Of a DNA stretch of 64,000 nucleotides, positions 33,327 to 41,774 are shown piece after piece. Where the stretch lies: contig CAVUAT010000014.1 of NCBI GenBank assembly GCA_963739545.1, positions 1 to 64,000 on the forward strand, written 5' to 3'. Under the pieces are notes generated by a model. The model saw only the letters and a list, made by a program, of their open reading frames with translations, did not search any database and was not told the DNA's origin. The stretch comes from CAVUAT01 sp963739545. GTDB lineage: Bacteria > Actinomycetota > Thermoleophilia > Solirubrobacterales > 70-9. Made by a program: the position numbers and the translations under genes. Each line of letters starts with the position of its first letter. The stretch's first letter is position 1.

Positions 33327-34862
33327 CTGTGTGCGCCGTGCTCGTCGCGCAGCACGCGGCGAAGGATCTTGCCCGACGCGGTCTTCGGGACCTCGTCGAT
33401 GACGGTCACCTCGCGCACCTTCTTGTAGGGCGCGACGCGCTCGGCGACGTAGGCCATGACCTCGTCGGTGTCGACGTCGCCCTCGCAGACGATGCAGGCC
33501 TTCGGGTACTCCTCGCCGTCGCCGTCGGGGACGCCGATCACGCCGGCATCCTTGATCTTCGGGTGAGAGATAGGACTGCCTCGAGCTCGGCCGGGGGCAC
33601 CTGGTAGCCCTTGTACTTGATGAGCTCCTTGAGCCTGTCGACGATGTAGGCGTTGCCGTCGGCGTCGATGCGGGCGATGTCGCCGGTGCGAAGCCAGCCG
33701 TCCTCGGTGATGGTCTCGGCGGTCGCCTCGGGCTTCTCCAGGTAGCCGCGCATCATCTGCGGGCCGCGGATCCACAGCTCGCCCGCGCTCGCCCTCGGCG
33801 ACGTCCTCGCCGGACTCGGGGTCGACCAGCCGGGCTTCGGTGTTCGGCAGCAGCGGGCCGACGCTGCCGGCCGGGACCGCTCGGCCTCCTCCTGCGGGGT
33901 CCAGTTGGTGACGGGGCTGAGCTCGGTCATGCCGTAGCCCTGGCGGACCGGGGTGCCGATCCGCTCCTCGGCGCGCTCGGCCAGGTCCTGGTCGAGCGGC
34001 GCCGCGCCCGAGGTGACCAGCTCGAGCTTCGAGAAGTCGCGGTCGTCACCTGCGGCGCGTTCGCGAGCGCCAGCACGACCGGCGGCGCGACGTGAAGCCG
34101 GGTGATGCCGTGGTTCTCGACGATGTCGCAGCATCTCCTCGAAGTCGAAGCGCGGCATGGCCACGATCTTCGCCCCCTTGGCGAGCCCGTGGTTCAGCAC
34201 GACGGTCTGGCCGTAGATGTGGAAGAAGGGAAGCAGGCCGACGAGCGCGTCGTCGGGGCCGAGGGCGGCATGCCCTGGTTCTGCTCGAGGTTGGCGACGA
34301 GGTTGCGGTGGGTGAGCATCACGCCCTTCATCGCCCCGGTGGTGCCGCTCGAGTACGGCAGCGCGGCGAGGTCGTCGGGCGAGATCTCGACGGGCTCGGG
34401 CGTCGCTCCCTCGGCGCCGAGCGCCGCCGCGTCCTCGAGCGAGAGGACCTCCTCCACCCCGCTCTTCTCCGCGGCCGGCGTCAGCGGCTCGACGAGCGGC
34501 TCCGTCGCGATCAGCAGCTTCGCCTTCGAGTCGGTGAGCTGCTTGGCGACCTCGTCGGGGGTGAGCAGCGGGTTGATCGGGGTGACGACCCCGCCCGCGG
34601 TCAGGATCGCGTGGTAGGCGACGGCCCAGGCGGCGCTGTTGCCGCCGATCAGCGCGACCACGTCGCCCTTGGCGATCCCCTTGCCCTGCAGGCCGGCGGC
34701 GACGCGCGCGATGTCCTCGCGGCGAGCTCGCGCGTAGGTGGTGACGTCCTCGCCGACGACGATCGCCGGCGCGTCGCCGCGCTCGGCGGCATCGGCCAGC
34801 ACGTACTCGTGCAGGGTCACCTCGGGGACCTCGACATCGGGCCTGGTGCTCTTGTAGATCAC
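33323..34862 (-). pseudogene. Frameshifted acyl-CoA synthetase / 4-coumarate-CoA ligase-like gene
   Basis: About 513 codons from GTG 34862, preceded by AGAGGAGA. ANL-superfamily motifs are all present but spread over three frames: YSSGTTGAMKGVMLTHRN, LLPFFHIYGQTVVLNHG, QGYGMTELSPVTNW, GELWIRGPQMMRGYL, TGDIARIDADGNAYIVDR and the catalytic-Lys motif PKTASGKILRR. Frame changes fall near 34268, 34132, 34052, 33880, 33800 and 33575. If intact it would activate an aromatic or fatty carboxylate with ATP and CoA. No in-frame nonsense substitutions or motif changes are seen, which favours sequence error. Confidence 0.8.
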
Positions 34863-34905
34863 GCGCTCTCCTCTGCTCGTGAAGCTCTGGGTGCTCGGCC
34901 GAACC

Positions 34906-35774
34906 CTAGTCGGCTGCGGCCGCCAACAGGCCGGCGAAGCGGTCACGGCCTCGGGCCCGGCGACGTCGAGGTAGAGGCTCGGCTCGATCAGCTCGAGCTC
35001 GATCACGCAGAGCTCGCCTTCGAGGTCGCGGACGAGGTCGACGCGGGCGTAGAGCGGCGCGCCGACCGCGGGCGAGATGCCGTCGAGCGCGGCGAGGGTC
35101 GCCGGCCCCGAGCTGGAGCGCGTCCTCGGTCGCCTCGGCGAGCGTGTAGACGCCGCCGTACTGCTCCTGGATCCTGAAGTCGCCCTCAGCCGCCCGCTTT
35201 CGGACCACGTGCGAGAGCTGCGCCGCGCAGGTAGACGAGGCTCAGCTCGCCCTCGTCGGCGAGCGAGGGCAGATACGGCTGCACGAGCGCGGGCCGTCCC
35301 GCGCGCTCGACGGCGGCGGCGACCTCGCCGGGCGCGACCAGCTCGAGGTTCGCGGCGCCGAGGTCGACCGTCGGCTTGACGATCACCTGCTCCCACCCGA
35401 GGTCGCCGACCGTCTCCTGCACCGCAGCGGCGAGCTCGGGCTGGGCCCAGACCGTGGGCACGATCGCAACCTCGGCCCCACCGAGCTCGCGCAGGTAGCG
35501 CTTGTCGATGTTCCACTCGACCAGCACCCGCGGGTTCTCGAGCCGGGTGACGACGCCGGTGCGCGCGAGCCATCGAGTGAACTCGTCGAGTCGCTCGTGG
35601 TAGTCCCAGGTCGAGCTGATCCACACGACGTCGAAGCCGCTCCAGTCGACGCCGGGGTCGCTCCACGGCGCGAGCACTGCCCTCGTGCCCTGCGCGCTCG
35701 AGCGCGACAGCCACCAGGCCCGCCTCGAGGTCGGGCACCGGTGGCCGCTCGCAGGTGGCGATCCCGACGCGCAT
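34906..35774 (-). pseudogene. Frameshifted ATP-grasp ligase (RimK/GshB-like)
   Basis: About 289 codons from ATG 35774 (MRVGIATCERPPVPDLEAG). The pieces rebuild an ATP-grasp protein: DPGVDWSGFDVVWISSTWDY, NPRVLVEWNIDKRYLRELG, QVIVKPTVDLGAANLELV, ALVQPYLPSLADEGELSLVY, YARVDLVRDLEGELCVIELE and LIEPSLYLDVAGPEAV. Frame changes fall near 35672, 35226, 35112 and 34945. Proteins of this kind form amide or thioester bonds between a carboxylate and an amine, but the substrates are unknown. It lies upstream of the ligase gene on the same strand. Confidence 0.75.
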
Positions 35775-35797
35775 TCGGCGGAGCCTACGATGGAGAC

Positions 35798-36550
35798 GTG
35801 GAACCCGCCCTCTCCCTACGCGGCCTGACCAAGCGCTACGACGACGGCACCCTCGCCCTCGACGCGCTCGACCTCGAGGTGCCCGCGGGCAGCTTCTTCG
35901 GCCTGCTCGGCCCCAACGGCGCCGGCAAGACGACGCTGATCAGCGCCGTCTGCAACCTGATCCGGCCCACCGACGGCGAGCTGCGCGTCTTCGGCCACCC
36001 CTCCGACTGCCTGGAGGCGCGGCGCCATGATCGGCATCTCCGAGCAGGAGCCCAACCTCGACCGCTTCCTGACCGTGCGCGAGACGCTCGTCTACCACGG
36101 CGGCTACTACGGCATGGACAAGGAGGCGGCCGAGGAGCGCGCCGACGCAGATGATCGACGTCTTCGACCTGCGCGCCAAGCGCGACACCCGCGCGCCGAA
36201 GCTCTCGGGCGGGATGCGCCGCCGCCTGCTGCTCGCCCGCGCGCTGCTCCACGAGCCGCGCCTGGTGATCCTCGACGAGCCGACCGCCGGCGTCGACATC
36301 GAGCTGCGCCACGAGCTCTGGCGCTACATCCGCCGGCTGCACGAGCAGGGCACGACGATCCTGCTCACCACCCACTACCTCGAGGAGGCCGAGGAGCTCT
36401 GCGAGGAGATCGCGCTGATCGGCGGCGGCAGGATCGTCGCCCGCGACACCGCCGCAGGGCCTGAAGGACCGCTACGACGCCGACAGCCTCGAGCAGGTCT
36501 ACCTGAAGACCGTCGCCGGGCCGCGGCTGCGCGAGGAGGCGACGGCGTGA
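35798..36550 (+). pseudogene. Frameshifted ABC-2 type transporter ATP-binding protein
   Basis: 251 codons from GTG 35798 to TGA. Walker A GPNGAGKTT, signature LSGGMRRRLLLARALLHEP, Walker B LVILDEPTAGVDIE and the switch LLTTHYLEEAEELCEE are intact, but the frame moves forward by one base near 36025 (an extra C), 36149 (an extra A) and 36456 (an extra A). The three shifts bring it back to the starting frame, so start and stop agree. It pairs with the next gene, starting within its stop (GTGA overlap), as a drug or polysaccharide exporter. Confidence 0.8.
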
Positions 36551-37349
36551 GCGTCGGCACGCGTCGACCGACCGCCGCCGCATCCGCCCCTGGCGCAGCC
36601 TCTACTGGCTCTGCCGCCGCGAGTGCCACCGCGTCCTCAAGCTCTGGACCCAGACGACGCTGGCGCCGGTCGTCTCCTCCCTGCTCTTCATCGTCGTCTT
36701 CGGCCTCTCGCTCGGCAGCCGCATCAACGAGGTCCAGGGCTTCGACTACGAGGTCTTCATCGTCCCCGGCCTGATCGCGATGGCGATGGCCCAGGCCGCC
36801 TACTCCAACAACGCCAGCACGATCTACCAGGGCCGCAGCGACCGCTTCATCGACGACGTCCTCGCCGCCCCGATGCACGCCTGGCAGATGAACTTCGGCT
36901 ACCTGGTCGGCGGCGCCTTCCGCGCCCTGCTCATCGGCGGCGCGCTCACCGCGCGTCGCCGTCCCGATCACCGGCGCCCCGGTCGAGCACCCGCTCCTGC
37001 TCGTCGTCGCCGTCCTGCTGCTGGTCATCGGCTTCGGCGCCCTCGGCACGATCGTCGGCATCTTCGCCGAGTCCTTCGACCACACCAGCTTCATCAACAA
37101 CATCGTGATCCTGCCCCTGACCTTCCTCGGCGGCGTCTTCTACTCGGTCGACCGCCTCGGCTCGCCCCTGGGAGCAGGTCTCCCACGCGAACCCGCTCTT
37201 CTACGTGGTGGACGCGGTGCGCTACGGCTTCCTCGGCACCTCGGACGCGGCGCCGCGCGTCTCGTTCGGGGTGCTGGCCGCGATGTCGCTCGCGCTGCTA
37301 CGCGTGGTCGCAGTACCTGTTCACGAGCGGGCGGAAGCTGAAGCCTTAG
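36547..37349 (+). pseudogene. Frameshifted ABC-2 type transporter permease
   Basis: About 267 codons from GTG 36547. Read across frames it is a six-helix ABC-2 permease: PVVSSLLFIVVFGLSLGSRI, DYEVFIVPGLIAMAMAQAAY, QMNFGYLVGGAFRALLIG, VVAVLLLVIGFGALGTIVGI, FINNIVILPLTFLGGVFYSV and a C-terminal WSQYLFTSGRKLKP. Extra bases fall near 36955, 37168 and 37300, and another frame change lies in the first 30 codons. It belongs with the upstream ATPase. Confidence 0.78.
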
Positions 37350-37361
37350 GCTTCCGCAGCG

Positions 37362-37946
37362 ATGCGCAAGCTCCAATCCCAAGGCGTCCACCACATCACC
37401 CTCGTCGGTGCCGATCGCCAGACGTCGATCGACTTCTGGGAGGGCGTGCTCGGGATGCCGTTCATCTTCGATCAGCCCAACCTCGATCGGGAGAGCGAGG
37501 GGCATCTCTACTTCGATCCCGGTGACGGGCGGCTGATCACCGTCTTCACCAACGAGGAGCGGACGGCCGATCCGGAGCGGACGCCGACCGACGCCGGCTG
37601 CGTGCACCACCTCGCATTCGCCGTGTCGGCTGCGAGCTTCAATCAGGCGGTCGAGCGGCTCGACGAGCGTGGGATCGAGCACAGCGGGGTCAAGGACCGC
37701 GGGTTCATGGACTCGATCTACTTCAAGGATCCGATGGGGCTGCTGATCGAGCTGGCTTCGTACCGGTTCCAGCCGCCGGCCGGGCACACCCACGCGGACG
37801 TGCTGCTCGAGGCTCACAGGATTCGAGTCGAGCGCGACGACTACAACATCGACCAGGTCCACCTGGCCGATGCGATCGAGATCCTGAGCGAGCGCTCGCG
37901 CGAGTCGCTTTCGGACGACCGCTCGCCGAAGGACCCCTACGGCTAG
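37362..37946 (+). CDS. VOC (glyoxalase/extradiol dioxygenase) superfamily protein
   Basis: A 194-aa protein from ATG 37362 with two beta-alpha-beta-beta-beta modules. Probable metal ligands are His10 (GVHHITLVG), the His pair in GCVHHLAFAV and the Glu in PMGLLIELASY. The pattern fits a ring-cleaving dioxygenase or glyoxalase-like enzyme. The last 45 residues are an added helical tail. It is intact, marking the right-hand edge of the indel-rich stretch. The stop is in the CTAG shared with the next gene. Confidence 0.88.
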   Translation: MRKLQSQGVHHITLVGADRQTSIDFWEGVLGMPFIFDQPNLDRESEGHLYFDPGDGRLITVFTNEERTADPERTPTDAGCVHHLAFAVSAASFNQAVERLDERGIEHSGVKDRGFMDSIYFKDPMGLLIELASYRFQPPAGHTHADVLLEAHRIRVERDDYNIDQVHLADAIEILSERSRESLSDDRSPKDPYG

Positions 37947-38515
37947 AGCCCGAGGCCGCGCACGCCCGCCTCGCCCCAGCCCAGGTGGTGGGCCAGTTCG
38001 TGGCGCACCACGCGCTCGACCTGGGCCTTCAGCAGCATCGGGTCGTGGCCGAAGTCGCGGGTCAGGGTGTCCTCGTAGATGACGATCCGGTTCGGCAGGT
38101 GGTCGCGGGCGACGGATCCGCCGATGTAGTGGCCGTACGCATGGTGCTGGGCGCCGAGCTGCGAAACGACGACGGGCGTGTCCGCGAGCAGACTCTGGAA
38201 CTGCTCGGGGAGCTCGTCGATCGCCTCGATGACCATCTCGTCGAACTCGCTGGGTGGCCGCTCTGGAGCAGGAAGGGTGGCCAGGAGTTCGCTGCGGTCA
38301 ACGAGCTTCCGGAACTCGGGTTCGGGCATCTCGTCCCCGATCGCCACCGTCGTCAGCCAGGCGGTCACGAGAATGATCGCGCCTGCGATCGCCAGGATCG
38401 TGAGCAGGTTCTCCAGGCCTCCTAGCGACGGCGGCCGCAGGAGGAGCAACAGCATCGCGGCTATGAAGGCGGTCCATGCAGCGGCGCGGAGCGAAGGTTC
38501 GAGGGCGTCTCTCAC
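37943..38515 (-). CDS. Membrane-anchored metallopeptidase-family (zincin) protein
   Basis: A 190-aa protein from GTG 38515. Two membrane helices at residues 11-26 and 34-59 are followed by a cytosolic domain with the zincin motif HELAHHLGWGE, plus YGHYIGGSVARDHLPNRIVI, matching the small HExxH metallopeptidase family found next to cell-cycle and ribosome-maturation genes in other bacteria. The membrane anchor is unusual for this normally soluble family. Activity has rarely been shown for such proteins. Confidence 0.82.
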   Translation of the reverse strand: MRDALEPSLRAAAWTAFIAAMLLLLLRPPSLGGLENLLTILAIAGAIILVTAWLTTVAIGDEMPEPEFRKLVDRSELLATLPAPERPPSEFDEMVIEAIDELPEQFQSLLADTPVVVSQLGAQHHAYGHYIGGSVARDHLPNRIVIYEDTLTRDFGHDPMLLKAQVERVVRHELAHHLGWGEAGVRGLGL

Positions 38516-38545
38516 CCGATCGAGGGTAGAGGGTGTCGCGCGGAC

Positions 38546-38689
38546 TTACTCGGGACGGTGGCAGCAGGCCTCGATGTTGTTGCCGATGGGCTCCATCAGG
38601 ACCTCGATCCCGAGCGGCGCGAGCGCCTTCACGTAGAAATCGCGGCTGCGCGCGTAGTCGCTGACGTTGATTCCGAGGTGGTCGAGCAC
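38546..38689 (-). pseudogene. Remnant of a VOC-family glyoxalase with an internal deletion
   Basis: A 47-aa frame from GTG 38689. Residues 1-32 (LDHLGINVSDYARSRDFYVK onward) are the start of a VOC protein and the last 14 (GNNIEACCHRPE) are its normal C-terminal end, so about 75 middle residues are missing without loss of frame. Half of the metal-binding set survives at each end. It may be a pseudogene; a functional minimal protein is unlikely. Confidence 0.6.
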
Positions 38690-38769
38690 GGGGCGCAGAC
38701 TAACCTGCCCGCGATGGCGCTGACGGACGACGAGATCGGCGAGACGATGCGCAGCCTGATCGATTCATT

Positions 38770-39318
38770 GTGCGAGCGTGGCTGCAGCCCGATGCGTTCG
38801 AGAACCAGCACGTCGAGTTGGTCGATTTCACGATCTCGGGCGACAAGGTCCTCGTGAACCAGCGCTTTCGCGGCCGAGGAGCCGGGAGCGGAATGGACAT
38901 GGAGGTCGATTCGTGGGCCGTCTGGACGATCGACGAGACTGGCCTCGCCACGAAGATCGAGTTCTTCCTCGAGCACGGAGAGGCCGAGGCTCGTCAGGGC
39001 CGCGGGGCTGCCCGAATCAGACGATTGATGAAGCAATCTCCAGACCACCTTTCATGGACGACCCTTTCCGCGCTTGTCACGGGCGGGGCGACGTGCGCCT
39101 ACTGCGACTCGACCGAGGACCTGGTCGCGCACCACAAGATCCCGCGCCGCTACGGCGGGCTCGATGTGCTCGACAACCTCGAGCCAGTGTGCCGAAGCTG
39201 CCATCCGGGAGTCGAGCAGGAGGCGGTCGCGCAGGCGAAGCTGGTCTGGGAGAGGCCCGAGTGGCCGGAGTCATCCCGCCGGACGCGCCGGACGCCTCGG
39301 CTCATCCGTCCCTACTAG
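38770..39318 (+). CDS. Chimeric protein: truncated NTF2/SnoaL-like domain fused to an HNH nuclease domain
   Basis: A 182-aa frame from GTG 38770. Residues 1-75 (HVELVDFTISGDKVLVNQRF, DSWAVWTIDETGLATKIEFF) are the second half of a SnoaL-like cone fold; the first half is absent. Residues 110-155 are an HNH/McrA-type domain: CAYC, VAHHKIPRRYGGLDVLDNLE and CRSCH supply the zinc knuckle and catalytic His. An out-of-frame ATG at 38714 opens a short frame that reaches the join. It could be a true fusion, or a deletion product in which only the HNH part matters. Confidence 0.6.
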   Translation: MRAWLQPDAFENQHVELVDFTISGDKVLVNQRFRGRGAGSGMDMEVDSWAVWTIDETGLATKIEFFLEHGEAEARQGRGAARIRRLMKQSPDHLSWTTLSALVTGGATCAYCDSTEDLVAHHKIPRRYGGLDVLDNLEPVCRSCHPGVEQEAVAQAKLVWERPEWPESSRRTRRTPRLIRPY

Positions 39319-39324
39319 CCGGCG

Positions 39325-39972
39325 GTGGCCTCACGCCGCGTCTACGTGATCGAGCTCGAGCGCGAGGCGGGCAAGCGGCGGGATCCTCGCATTCCCTGGG
39401 TATACGTCGGGTCGAGCGTCCGGACTCCCGAGGAGCGCTTCGAGCAGCACCTCGAGGGATACAAGTCGGCTCGGCTCGTCAAGCGGTTCGCGAAACGGCT
39501 GCGGCCGGACCTCTACGAGGACCTCGAGCCGGTTCGCGGTGGGTCGAAGGCGGCGGTGAAGGCCGAGAAGGCCAGGGCCCGGGAGCTGGCTCGAGCCGGG
39601 TTCGTCGCCCATTGCGACGGAATCTCCTACGGGAAGGGCGAAGGCGCCTGGAAGGAGTGGGGCGAGGAGCGCCTGCGGCCGGTCATCCGGTTCGTCGACG
39701 CAGCGTGCTGCCGAACTGATGGAAGCCGCGTTCTCGCCGCTCGATCCCGACCGCTGCGCGCAGCTCCTGCGAGGAGAGCGAGGGTTCTGGATCGCCGACT
39801 ACATCGACGTCGACGACCCTCCCCCGGCCTTCGGGATGTTCGCGCACGTCACGCATGCCGCACTGCTCCGCAGGACGAAGCGACTCGCGGCCGAGCGCGC
39901 CTGACGCGGAGGCTCAGTCCTCGCGTTCGATCCTGTGGAGCGCCGCCCCGTCGCCATCGACGCCGAGCCTGA
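39325..39972 (+). CDS. GIY-YIG nuclease-like protein
   Basis: A 215-codon frame from GTG 39325, seven bases after the HNH gene. The first 130 residues resemble a GIY-YIG domain: VYVIELEREAGKR, WVYVGSSVRTPEERFEQHLE and a later basic helix. Beyond about 39715 this frame loses its G/C bias in third positions, while the frame starting at ATG 39719 gains it, so the real coding path probably switches frame there. With the HNH gene it makes a two-nuclease pair. Confidence 0.6.
   Translation: MASRRVYVIELEREAGKRRDPRIPWVYVGSSVRTPEERFEQHLEGYKSARLVKRFAKRLRPDLYEDLEPVRGGSKAAVKAEKARARELARAGFVAHCDGISYGKGEGAWKEWGEERLRPVIRFVDAACCRTDGSRVLAARSRPLRAAPARRARVLDRRLHRRRRPSPGLRDVRARHACRTAPQDEATRGRARLTRRLSPRVRSCGAPPRRHRRRA
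39719..39904 (+). CDS. Small frame (61 aa), likely the C-terminal part of the GIY-YIG gene
   Basis: Encodes AAFSPLDPDRCAQLLRGERG then FWIADYIDVDDPPPAFGMF and a basic helical end. Almost all third codon positions are G or C, whereas the overlapping longer frame loses this bias. The upstream codons AAEL are also in phase with it. A one-base insertion near 39705-39715 would join the two frames. If separate, it is a microprotein of unknown function. Confidence 0.45.
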   Translation: MEAAFSPLDPDRCAQLLRGERGFWIADYIDVDDPPPAFGMFAHVTHAALLRRTKRLAAERA

Positions 39973-40684
39973 TGCCCGCCGGGAGTTCGAGGTGGATGTC
40001 GACCGAGTCGTCGACTTGGACGGTGCCGGCCACGAGCGCGCAGTCGAGGACGTGGCCGCCGCGGGAGCGGTCGTCGGTCGCGAAGTGGAGGTGATAGCCC
40101 GGGACGTTCATGCCCTCCTCGCGATCGGGGAAGCGGAATCCGACCATCGTGCCGTCGACGTCGGTGAAGTCGAAGGTGTGCTGGGAGGCGATCACCTCGG
40201 CGAGCGGCCGGTAGGGCTTCGACTGCTTCGGCACCGAGCGGGCGTGGACGCGGTCGAAGCGGCCGTCGATGCGGATCGCGTGGACCTGCTCGGGATGGCC
40301 GACCTCGGCGTCGATCGCGGCGCCGAGCTCATCGAGCGACCCGATCGCCGACAGCTCGAAGCGGTGGCCCGGGTCGAAGTTGGCGAGGACGGCGAACGGG
40401 GTCTTCGCCTCGGGCGGGATCACCTGCAGGTTCCCCTCGACGTCCGCCTTCAGGAAGAGCCCGTCGACCGCGATCATCTCGCCGTCGACGCCGTTCAGCG
40501 TGCCGAGGCCCAGGTCCCCGCGGCCCTCGAGCTCGCCGAACGTGACGTCGCCGTCGTAGGCGCCGTCGAGCAGCGCGGTGATCGTCGAGGCCTGGAAGAT
40601 GCCGACGGGCTGGTCGGTCCCGAGGTCCGGCTCCGCCATCGACTGCACGTGAAGCGCGCCGATCAGCCGCTCGTCAAGCGCCAT
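39914..40684 (-). CDS. budA: Alpha-acetolactate decarboxylase
   Basis: A 256-aa enzyme that converts (S)-2-acetolactate to acetoin, a step of butanediol/acetoin formation that also drains branched-chain amino-acid precursors. Family features in order: FQASTITALLDGAYDGDVTF, LGLGTLNGVDGEMIAVDG, TPFAVLANF, AIRIDGRFDRVHARSVPKQS, GYHLHFATDD and GGHVLDCALV; the last two supply the three zinc-binding His residues. The start is ATG 40684, overlapping the upstream oxidase gene by 11 bp. Confidence 0.93.
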   Translation of the reverse strand: MALDERLIGALHVQSMAEPDLGTDQPVGIFQASTITALLDGAYDGDVTFGELEGRGDLGLGTLNGVDGEMIAVDGLFLKADVEGNLQVIPPEAKTPFAVLANFDPGHRFELSAIGSLDELGAAIDAEVGHPEQVHAIRIDGRFDRVHARSVPKQSKPYRPLAEVIASQHTFDFTDVDGTMVGFRFPDREEGMNVPGYHLHFATDDRSRGGHVLDCALVAGTVQVDDSVDIHLELPAGIRLGVDGDGAALHRIERED

Positions 40685-41774
40685 CGCCGAGCCTCGCCTC
40701 CGGGCGCATCTCCTCGCGCACGCCGTCGCCGACGGCTGCCTCGGCAAGAGCCTCGCCGAGCACCGGCGCCATCTTCCAGAGGTTGTGGCCGCCGGTGAAC
40801 ACCAGGCCCTCGTGCTCCCATATCGCGAAAGCGTCCGCATTCCACGGAAGCTCCGTGACCCAGCAATGCAGGAGCTCGACGGGGTCGGGATCGAGACCCG
40901 GCAGCGCCTTCTCGACATAGGCCCTGACCCGGGCCTCGTGTTCGGCGAACTGAGCGGGATCGACGACGGCGCCGTCCTCGTTCACGTCCAACGTCTCGGC
41001 GAGCCCGACCGCGAAGCGGGCGTTGCCGGGCTGCGGCGCCGCGTAGACCCCCGTCTCGCCCCACACGCCCGCCCCGTCCTGAAAGGTCGAGATGCGCTCG
41101 GGCGGGTCGCCGCTGACCCCGAACGTGCAGCGCATGTGGCAGGCCAGGGCTATCGGGGGCGAGAGACCGGCTCCGCGGGCGAGGGCCGCGGAGCCGCGGC
41201 CGGCGCAGACGATCACGCGGGAGTATTCCGAGCTGTCGGCGCCCGTCCTCACCTCGACGGTGTCGTCGCCGGACGGCCTGACCGCGAGCACCTCACCGGG
41301 GACCAGCGCGTCGCCGACCCGCTCGCTCAGCAGGCGGATCGCGGCGCGGGTGCGGATCGAGCCGGCGCCCTCGTCGAGGACCGCGACGCCGTCGAACTCG
41401 GCGAGCAGCGGCATCCGCTCGTGCAACTCGGCCTGGTCCAACTTGTGAGCGGCCACGTCGAGTTCCTCGAGCGTCTGCAGCCGCTCGAGCGCGGACTCGC
41501 CGATCGAGACCCCCCCGTCGCGCGAGACGAGCTCCTCGCCGAAGCGCTCCTCCATCGCGCTCCAGAGCTCGCGACTCTCGACCGCAAGGCGCACGAGCCG
41601 CGAGTCGTCGTGGGCGTGACGGAAGATGCGCGCCTCGCCCGCTGACTGGCCGTGCCCGGGCAGGCCCAAGTCGTGGACTACCACCTGCTCGCCGCGCTCG
41701 AGCAGCGCGTCGGCTGTGGCGAGCCCGACGATGCCGGCCCCGACGACCGCGATCTCGGGGCGAGTCGCAGCCAT
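40674..41774 (-). CDS. FAD-dependent oxidoreductase (DAO / sarcosine oxidase-like)
   Basis: A 366-aa flavoenzyme of the D-amino-acid oxidase superfamily. The Rossmann dinucleotide-binding start is EIAVVGAGIVGLATADALLE; GHGQSAGEARIFRHAHDDS resembles the covalent-flavin region of monomeric sarcosine and N-methyltryptophan oxidases, and VFTGGHNLWKMAPVLGEALA is the C-terminal FAD-binding segment. It should oxidise a secondary or primary amine. It is coupled on both sides: start overlapping the stop of the quinone-reductase-like gene, stop overlapping the budA start. Confidence 0.88.
   Translation of the reverse strand: MAATRPEIAVVGAGIVGLATADALLERGEQVVVHDLGLPGHGQSAGEARIFRHAHDDSRLVRLAVESRELWSAMEERFGEELVSRDGGVSIGESALERLQTLEELDVAAHKLDQAELHERMPLLAEFDGVAVLDEGAGSIRTRAAIRLLSERVGDALVPGEVLAVRPSGDDTVEVRTGADSSEYSRVIVCAGRGSAALARGAGLSPPIALACHMRCTFGVSGDPPERISTFQDGAGVWGETGVYAAPQPGNARFAVGLAETLDVNEDGAVVDPAQFAEHEARVRAYVEKALPGLDPDPVELLHCWVTELPWNADAFAIWEHEGLVFTGGHNLWKMAPVLGEALAEAAVGDGVREEMRPEARLGDGA

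Noticed and set aside
35798..37349. Programmed frameshifting as the reason for broken ABC transporter genes
   Set aside because: Each gene needs several shifts at unrelated sequences without slippery heptamers. Error or decay is simpler.
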